From Actinostola sp. cb2023 (Eukaryota > Cnidaria > Anthozoa > Actiniaria > Actinostolidae): a DNA stretch of 64,000 nucleotides. The notes under the pieces are model-generated. The model had not been told where the DNA came from and ran no database searches. It saw only the letters and a list, made by a program, of their open reading frames with translations. Numbering within the stretch: the stretch's first letter is position 1; each line of letters begins with the position of its first letter. Of this stretch, positions 39,301-48,300 are shown one piece after another. The stretch is from positions 62,001 through 126,000 of the forward strand of contig JAUJYZ010000837.1 of the NCBI GenBank assembly GCA_033675265.1. Reading direction: 5' to 3'. The position numbers were made by a program, and so were the translations under genes.

Positions 39301-42300
39301 AAGCAGTGTGCCCAATTTTTAAGACGTCGTTATAAAAATTTAAAAATTTAAATAAATGACGTCCATAATGCATGTTTTTCATATAATAAATTATCTTAAC
39401 AATAATAATAATAATAATAGTATATTGCCAGTTTGCACTTACATGTATGTCATCATAAACTTTTCTGGGCCTTATATTGAATATGATTGAACAAGAGTTC
39501 TTACAACCAAATGAGCAGTCAAAATATGGCGGCCAAAACACCAAGGATCAGAATCACATTAATATTGAGCTCACAGTAATTATTTACCAGATATACACAG
39601 AAAAAGTCCGCAGAAATTTCTGAAGACTTTTTGAGCTCATAGTAATTTACCAGATATACACAGAAAAAGTCCGCAGAAATTTCCGAAGACTTTTTGAGCT
39701 CATAGTAATTTACCAGATATACACAGAAAAGTCCGCAGAAATTTCCGAAGACTTTTTGAGCTCACAGTAATTTACCAGATATACACAGAAAAAGTCCGCA
39801 GAAATTTCCGAAGACTTTTTGAGCTCATAGTAATTTACCAGATATACACAGAAAAGTCCGCAGAAATTTCCGAAGACTTTTTGAGCTCACAGTAATTTAC
39901 CAGATATACCCAGAAAAGTCCGCAGAAATTTCCGAAGACTTTTTGAGCTCACAGTAATTTACCAGATATACACAGAAAAAGTCCGCAGAAATTTCCGAAG
40001 ACTTTTTGAGCTCATAGTAATTTACCAGATATACACAGAAAAAGTCCGCAGAAATTTCCGAAGACTTTTTGAGCTCACAGTAATTTACCAGATATACACA
40101 GAAAAAGTCCGCAGAAATTTCCGAAGACTTTTTGAGCTCACAGTAATTTACCAGATATACACAGAAAAAGTCCGCAGAAATTTCCGAAGACTTTTTGAGC
40201 TCACAGTAATTTACCAGATATACACAGAAAAAGTCTGCAGAAATTTCCAAAGACTTTTTGAGCTCACAGTAATTTACCAGATATACACAGAAAAAGTCCG
40301 CAGAAATTTCCGAAGACTTTTTGAGCTCACAGTAATTTACCAGATATACACAGAAAAAGTCCGCAGAAATTTCCGAAGACTTTTTGAGCTCACAGTAATT
40401 TACCAGATATACACAGAAAAAGTCCGCAGAAATTTCCGAAGACTTTTTGAGCTCACAGTAATTTACCAGATATACACAGAAAAAGTCCGCAGAAATTTCC
40501 GAAGACTTTTTGAGCTCACAGTAATTTACCAGATATACACAGAAAAAGTCCGCAGAAATTTCCGAAGACTTTTTGAGCTCTGCTCGGTTGGTATACAGTA
40601 ATTTACCATATATACAGAAAAAGTCCACAGAAATTTCCGAAGACTTTTTGAGCTTCATCCAGTTAAGAAGTGAATGAATTCACGAGTAATTTACCAGTCT
40701 GGTATTTAAATCAGTTATTGAATAGATTTTGCCATTTTGTACATAATAGTCAAATACTATGTCATACACTTAGAATTCAACCAAACGTCATTGGCACATT
40801 TTAACTTATAAGACTGTAAACGTTCCCATATTTTGAGATTTGGTAATAAGAGTATTAAATGGATGTGAAATGAAACGTTGTCTTGTTTTTATGTTGTTGG
40901 TAGGATTTGTTGCTATTAAATACTGTACTTTCCAATATTACAGAAGTTGGTTGTTATATGACTAAAAATTAAAATTCTTACCATTATCTTGGTAAAATAT
41001 TAGTGTTTTGGGAGAATTTTTGCCAGAATATGTACTTCAGAATATCGGTACTTAAAAAATAACATGTTTCCTTCTTATCAATCATTGTCATTCTGTGTGT
41101 CTACAGCGATTGAAACCCTGCAATACTGATATAGAGTGCCAGCAGAATACTACGTGATGATTAGTCTAATACTTCGTCATTTCTATTTAGACTTATTGAA
41201 AAAGAGTTCAAGATACAAGGATGGGATAAGGGACAAACACCGCAGATTGAAGGAGCTAATCTTAACACTGTCTTGTTTGGAACCTCGAAAGGTAACTTTT
41301 GCGTATGCAAATGAATAAATGCAACTGAAACAATTGAATTAGTGAAGAGTATTGAGTTCTTTATAACGTGAGACAGAGTTAAATTGTTTGAAGAAGTGAG
41401 GTTTAAGTCAGTTTAGATTTGAATTCTTCGATCTGTAGAAGTGCACGTCTCCAAGTCATCAGATAACAGAGCATTGTACAGATCACTATGTACATTGCAT
41501 TCTCTAGATCTCCATGCATGCCAAGCACATTATCCAGGGGCAGACTTAGGGTGGGGCGAAGGAGGCGCAAAAAGATATTTGCACAAAAGGCACTGTCTTC
41601 TCCAAAATATAGAACCTCCCCCCCTGCAAAATCTCTGCATCCCCCCCGGTTATCTATTTCAGAATCATGTGATAAACTTTGTAATGTCTTTGCTCAGTCT
41701 TCTCTAAATCTTTCCCCATAACTCATGTATTTTTCTAAATTGCGCGTTGTCCTATGTGTAGTACATATTAATCTTCACTGTAGAACTTGGCCCCTTAAGT
41801 AGTCTAAATTGCGCGTTGTCCTATGTGTAGTACATATTAATCTTCACTGTAGAACTTGGCCCCTTAAGTAGTCTATGCAGTTCTCTCTCATGCCAGATTT
41901 ATTCCAGTCCCGCAGTTTCCAACATACACTCAACTGCTATGCATTGTCGGTTAAACTACTTATTTCACTTATCGTTTTGTTTTACTATAGTCGTACCTCT
42001 AGCGGGAGGAATCCTGGTCAAAGACGTCCCCAACAAGGAAGAAGTTGTTCTAGATGCTGGATATCTGCAGAATTTGAGCATTGGTGAATACAACGTGTTT
42101 GAGACTACCGCTTCAGAAGACACCGTAAAGCAGGGCTCAAAATCAAAGGACTGGTTAGCAAGCATTGAAGTCATTGAAGCAAACATTGCGGTGACGCAGG
42201 CAGTAGGTTCTGTTCTCGCCCGACAGAAAGGGAAAACTATTACGGTGAGTATTTCGTAGTGATTTAAAATTCCGCAATTTCTAATGATTTTCCATGGGTA

Positions 42301-45300
42301 GAGCGTGCAGTTTATTTAAGACACTAGAGGAGCCACAGTCTCGGCAATATTTTATGCAACCAACCAATCTTTCTTTCTTCTTTAGCATGGATGTTTGGCC
42401 TATTTGAAAACCCCTGGTAGCATTAAAACCAATGTGTTCACAAGTCCCTAAACATAGATGAGACAATCTATCTTTCTTTCTTCTTTAGCTTGGATGCTTG
42501 GCCTATTTGAAAACCCCTAGTAGCATTAAAACCTCTCTGATATTTCTTTTGCTGAGACCCCAAAGGACTTTGTAAATGTCATAGTACATAAGACGAGGTT
42601 CTATACCTTCATTTCATTCCTTTACGCACTTTATTAACTTACTTAGCGAAAACTAGTTTCGTTTTCTCAACCTCCTCAGTTCGCTAAAGATATAATGCGT
42701 TGAACTATCTAAAAACATTAAAACCAATGTGTTCATAGCAGACCAAGTCCCTAAACATAGTTTATCTAGATGAGACAGTCAATCTTTCTCTCTTCTTTAG
42801 CATGGATGCTTGGCCTATTTGAAAACCCCTGGTAGCATTAAAACCAATGTGTTCATAGCAGACCAAGTCCCTAAACATAGCGATGACCTCCTCCAATCAA
42901 TCTTTCTTTCTTCTTTAGCATGAATGCTTGGCCTATTTGAAAACCCCTGGTAGCTCAAGGTACTTAAGGCCTGGTTCAAGCATAGCAGAAAAACGAAAAA
43001 AATTATAATGTCTAATCATTTTGACTAAACATCACAAAACTTGGCACAGCTTGAGAGTTTTATATCCTCTACTCATTTAATGAATGAAATCCAAAACAGC
43101 GTATCACGTGGTTAACCACGTGACAAAGAATTGTGAAAACAAAATATAAAATGCGGTCGCCAGTTTAAGAGGAAAGTGAAAGAAAATAATTGTGTATAAT
43201 CACGTTTATGATCATCTATTAACCCTCGTTTAGAAAACCTGTCTCCCGCTTTTTGCAAGGAGAATATTTCGGAAAAGAGGTCACGTGACCATTTCATCAG
43301 ATTATATTTCTGTAGTTTTCTCTTAAACTATATATAATTCCGAGGTTTTCTAAACGCTATCTTGTTTAACTGGTTATTCTTAACGCTATTACGTAAAAGG
43401 AATTTCATTATGAATTGAATTCGCGACCGCATTTAAGAAAAACTATATTTTCCTCCATAAGGTCACGTGACCACATGACGTCACAATTGTTAGATCCAAA
43501 TTGTCTCAAATCTTGTATATAACCTTATGCCTAAATATGAGTGCCTAAGTAAATTAGAGCAGCGAGTTATTACAAGAAATGTGATTTTCCAAATTGCCTT
43601 TTTGAACCAGGCCGTACCTTGAGAGCATTAAAACCAATGTGTTCATTAACAGACCAAGTCCCTAAACATAGCGATGACCTCCTCCAATCAATCTTTCTTT
43701 CTTCTTTAGCATGGATGCTTGGCCTATTTGAAAACCCCTGGTAGCATTAAAACCAATGTGTTCATAACAGACCAAGTCCCTAAACATAGATGAGACAATC
43801 TATCTTTCTTTCTTCTTTAGCATATGGATGCTTGGCCTATTTGAAAACCCCTGGTAGCATTAAAACCAATGTGTTCATAGCAGACCAAGTCCCTAAACAT
43901 AGATGAGACAATCTATCTTTCTTTCTTCTTTAGCATGGATGCTTGGCCTATTTGAAAACCCCTGGTAGTATTAAAACCAATGTGTTCATAGCAGACCAAG
44001 TCCCTAAACATAGCGATGACCTCCTCCAATCAATCTTTCTTTCTTCTTTAGCATGGATGCTTGGCCTATTTGAAAACCCCTGGTAGCATTAAAACCAATG
44101 TGTTCATAACAGACCAAGTCCCTAAACATAGATGAGACAATCTATCTTTCTTTCTTCTTTAGCATATGGATGCTTGGCCTATTTGAAAACCCCTGGTAGC
44201 ATTAAAACCAATGTGTTCATAGCAGACCAAGTCCCTAAACATAGATGAGACAATCTATCTTTCTTTCTTCTTTAGCATGGATGCTTGGCCTATTTGAAAA
44301 CCCCTGGTAGTATTAAAACCAATGTGTTCATAGCAGACCAAGTCCCTAAACATAGCGATGACCTCCTCCAATCAATCTTTCTTTCTTCTTTAGCATGGAT
44401 GCTTGGCCTATTTGAAAACCCCTGGTAGTATTAAAACCAATGTGTTCATAGCAGACCAAGTCCCTAAACATAGCGATGACCTCCTCCAACAACTCAAAGG
44501 TACTAACATGTTGAATGTGTTACCACAAACACCAAGCACACAAGATCCAGACTTAACAACTATCACCAAGGAGGAAATAAAAGAGTAAGTATAAATAATA
44601 AAAGTGTTATTAGACGATAGTATTTATATAGATTTATTATTATATAACTCTGACGTAATTTTACCAAATTTGGTCATTTTTTAGGGCCGATATGACCCTG
44701 TTCACAAATCAAAAATCCTGATAAAATTACGTCACAGTTATATGATAAATCCCTTATTAGATGTTTTCTCGTTGCTCGCATTTTTCCTCGCCCTGCCGAC
44801 GGGCTCGGAAAAATACATTCGCAACTCGTAAAATATCCGGCAGCCCGTAATACCCGAGAAAAGATCTAAAAAGCTGTATCTACATGTATGTATAGTACTG
44901 GTTGATGGGTACAACACATTACACCATTGATGCCAACCGGTAATTATAACACGGTTTTATGATTTTATTTTACGAATCATTAAACTGTGTTTACATATTT
45001 TTTTCTCATTTAAATTTCAGTAAAATGTGCTGGGTTGCTCGACGCAGAGGGAACGTAATTGTCCCTCCAGTGTCCTTGGGGCGTGAAGAGGTGATGGCCT
45101 CGAATTTAAGTCGTCAAGCAAGGTTCCAAATCGCTTTAGAGAGAGCAAAGTCGCCAAAGGATAGGAAAGAAATGCTGGGGAAAGTCTCGCTCAAAGTGTT
45201 CAAGATGGAAAAAGTGGAACCATATTCAACGAGTTCGAAAATCCAGAGAACTCAGGAAGCTCTTAAAGGCACAGACATTTCTGCAGGTATTTATGGATCA

Positions 45301-48300
45301 TTCAAGTAATTGATTGATTGAATGTTTTAAGGAAATGTGTACAGTTGGCCGCGATGGCCGAAAGCTTGGTTCATTAAACAAATAGAATGCAGAAGAAGCC
45401 ACTACAATGTATTTAACTAGATGAGCATGCAGTCAGGCCATATCTCACCGGCCATACAATCACTTAGCAATGGACTATTCTTTGTCCTTCCTCAGTCAGT
45501 GACAAGCGCCCTTCATTCATGGCTCATGCAGTAATTGAAGGAACCGACAAGCCTAAAGGGGGTTCTGGTGACGCCTTTGTATTCCAGGTCACCAACCACA
45601 ATGCCAAACCAGAGGATACAGTCCATATTTGTATTTTGTACTTCCAGTTTGATGGCAGAATCGCAGCTCTTTATCCAAAGAATGAGGTAATTTAATTATC
45701 GGCCAATTAAGGGGTGATAATATTACAGCAGATGTTCGTAGATGTAAGTGCGTTTATAGGGCCCGGCTCAGTCTCAGTGTTAGACGTCCCAAAGCCAAAA
45801 CATATTTACGCCCAAGAACATCAACTGTTTCACTATTCTAATATTTCAGAAAACGAGTCAAATAGTAAACGAAATCTTGAACACTGGTTGAGAGCAGCGA
45901 GCTACAGATATTTTATCTCGCTGACCAGTTTCCACTTTTGTCCACAAAATACGCCACTATGTCCGATGAAATTATTATTATAAGTGTTACGCATCTGTCT
46001 GTTACTAGCAAGCTACGTGTGGAGCTATGTTGATCCCCTTTGCCCGCGTTGATTTCATACATTGCAATTCAGAGTGTCGTAAATTAAGCCCTACCCCATC
46101 CTGTGGTACGTATAGAGCCTGTATATGGGAGTACCCCTCGGGTACAAAGTATGTCTGAAAGTAGGGGCTGCACAACTTCACAACTTCACCCCCCCCCCCC
46201 CCCCCCCCCCATGAGAATTTTCGTATAAAAGGAGTTGGGGTTATTGTGAAGAAGAACAGTAATCAATTATCCCCCCAATTAGTAGTACTACACATCTACT
46301 ATATACTATTTAAACTCAGTGGCGGATACAGGATTTTAACGAAACGTTACTTCCTGAATTACAAACTATATTTTCAACTTCATTGGTAAAGAACATGATC
46401 GGCTTCACAAAGGGGGGTTCCATGGACTCTGAAAGGGAGGTTCCATGGACTCTGAAAGGGGGGTTCCATGGACTCTGAAAGGGGGATTCCATGGACTCTG
46501 AACCACCCCTGGACCCGCCACTGAAACTGATCGTAATGTTCCAATACATTTAAGCCGCATCTACACGAGCAAATTTTCCTTGACAAGTTTTCCTTGACAA
46601 GGAAGACTTGCTCGTGTAGATGACAAACTGAACATCGCCAATTTTTCCTTGTCAAGAAAAACTTGCTCGTGTAGATGTGGCTAAAGGTCCAAAAAACAGG
46701 CAGTATATACATGTAATGCGCACAGGGATCCCAACATCATACATTTCTATGCACAGGGATCTCAACATCATACATTTCTATGCACAGGGAACCCAACATA
46801 ATACGTATTGCGCGCGCGCGCGCTCTACCACAGGAAACCCATAAAAAAGACGCAAATATCATTATATTTATTTTTTCATTATTATTTTTTCATTATTTTT
46901 ATGTCATTATGTAGTAGCCTCAAAAGGAATGGTTGGGCTGCCTGTGTATATACATAGTGTTAAACACGCTAAGGATTGATATATGTCTAATTCTCCGTTT
47001 TTCTCATGCTTAGCAAAAGATACAGATTGGCTTCACAATTTTCTATTTCGTTTCCAGGGACGTTCTATTGAGCTAAGAGGTGGAGACACTGCGGAAGAGA
47101 TTTACAAAATCACTATGGCAAGAAACTCCCTTCGTACCATGGCAGAACCAGACCCGTCCAAGGCTGAACCAAATATGTAATATGGGCATAGATACCCTGG
47201 TGTTGTACGCTGCCTCGAAATCTTTTAATTTGGGACCCATTGTGCAGAGTGTCATCGAAACCGACCCTGTCATCCTGAATCGAGGAGATGTTGATTCAGT
47301 AAGTCATTATGTTAGTCTTTTTTATGCTGGTTCGGCTTTTAATTAACTTCTGAAAGCCAGTGAAATATCTTTCGGAAACTCATTAATAATTGATGATGAC
47401 AAAGTAAAACACTACCGTGAAGTGGGTTTGGATATGTAGTCTTTTACTCTAATTTAATAATTTGATAATAATAATTTAATATTTATATTGCGCGTGTTAC
47501 ACAGGAAGATGTCTCGATCACACGTAATTTAGCATACAATTTGGTCAACTTTGTCTTTGAATTTCTCCAAGAATTATAATGGTTTGAGAAGCTGTATCAA
47601 ACACAGGAAATAGTGTTATACAAACACCTCGAAGGTGTTCCGGATGCATGTCCACCACCGATGCTAAATCCTTCCGGGTTGCGATAAAAGGCTGAAACTG
47701 AAACGGCGGAAAGCGGAAACGGAAACGGCGGAAAGAGCTGAAACGGCGGAAAGTGCGGAAAGTGGTAAAAAGCTGAAACGGCGGAAAGTGGTAAAAAGCT
47801 GAAACGGCGGAAACGGCGGAAAAGTGGTAAAAAGCTGAAACGGCGGAAAAGTGGTAAAAAGCAGAAACAAGAAACCATTATATATAATGGTCTCTTGGCT
47901 GAAACCTTTCCATAATTAACTTTCCAGTGGTGTCACAGATCTCCGCTCTTCGATACTCAGATGCTGAATTTCATTTCCTTAAAAGTTTGCAATTGGGGAA
48001 CGTCATTTTTTTAAATACGACGAGTGGATACAGTTTTTAAAAATTCATGCTAAGCTATCACGCTTGATATCATGGAATAACACGTGGACACGTACTTACC
48101 TCGAGAATGGTGAATACAACTCATTATCACTGCTTGAACTAATTTGGTCATCGTCTATCAAAATTACCTCTGGTAAAGGGCGCTTTTGATCCACTTAGTC
48201 GTGCTTTCATGCCCGCTTGCATGTCATCGTAGCACTTGCAAAAGACAACGTAACTGACACGAGCTGGCACGAGTGTCATTGCAATTTGAGACTTTTCCTG

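Larger units (their letters stand above)
22274..41068. mobile_element. 18.8 kb TIR DNA transposon carrying integrase-like, DBF4-like and ParB-like genes
   Basis: Left end 22274-22309 and right end 41033-41068 are perfect 36-bp inverted repeats starting AACATGTTATTTTTTAAG. Both flanks are 41-bp minisatellite DNA, and the bases TCCT appear at 22270-22273 and again at 41069-41072, where the unbroken unit has TCCT once (GCGCTCCTTCTTATC). This is a 4-bp target duplication from insertion inside the array. Just inside the ends lie tandem arrays (about 22580-23700 and 39575-40660) in opposite orientation. Between them are three genes: minus-strand 23837-30611, plus-strand 31159-32203 and plus-strand 33045-39351. 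Several smaller foldback elements are nested in its introns. A 4-bp duplication fits Sola, Ginger or Academ, but I could not assign a superfamily. Perfect TIRs and target duplication suggest a fairly recent insertion. Confidence 0.9.

Noticed and set aside
39897..40658. 253-codon minus-strand open frame with 21-residue repeats
   Set aside because: Product of the 63-bp subterminal satellite; the left array has frame breaks because many units are 62 bp.
46195..46210. Poly-C and poly-G runs (also 10971, 11508, 16334, 26926) as assembly gaps
   Set aside because: They are simple homopolymers; lengths may be unreliable, but flanking sequence is continuous and there are no N bases.
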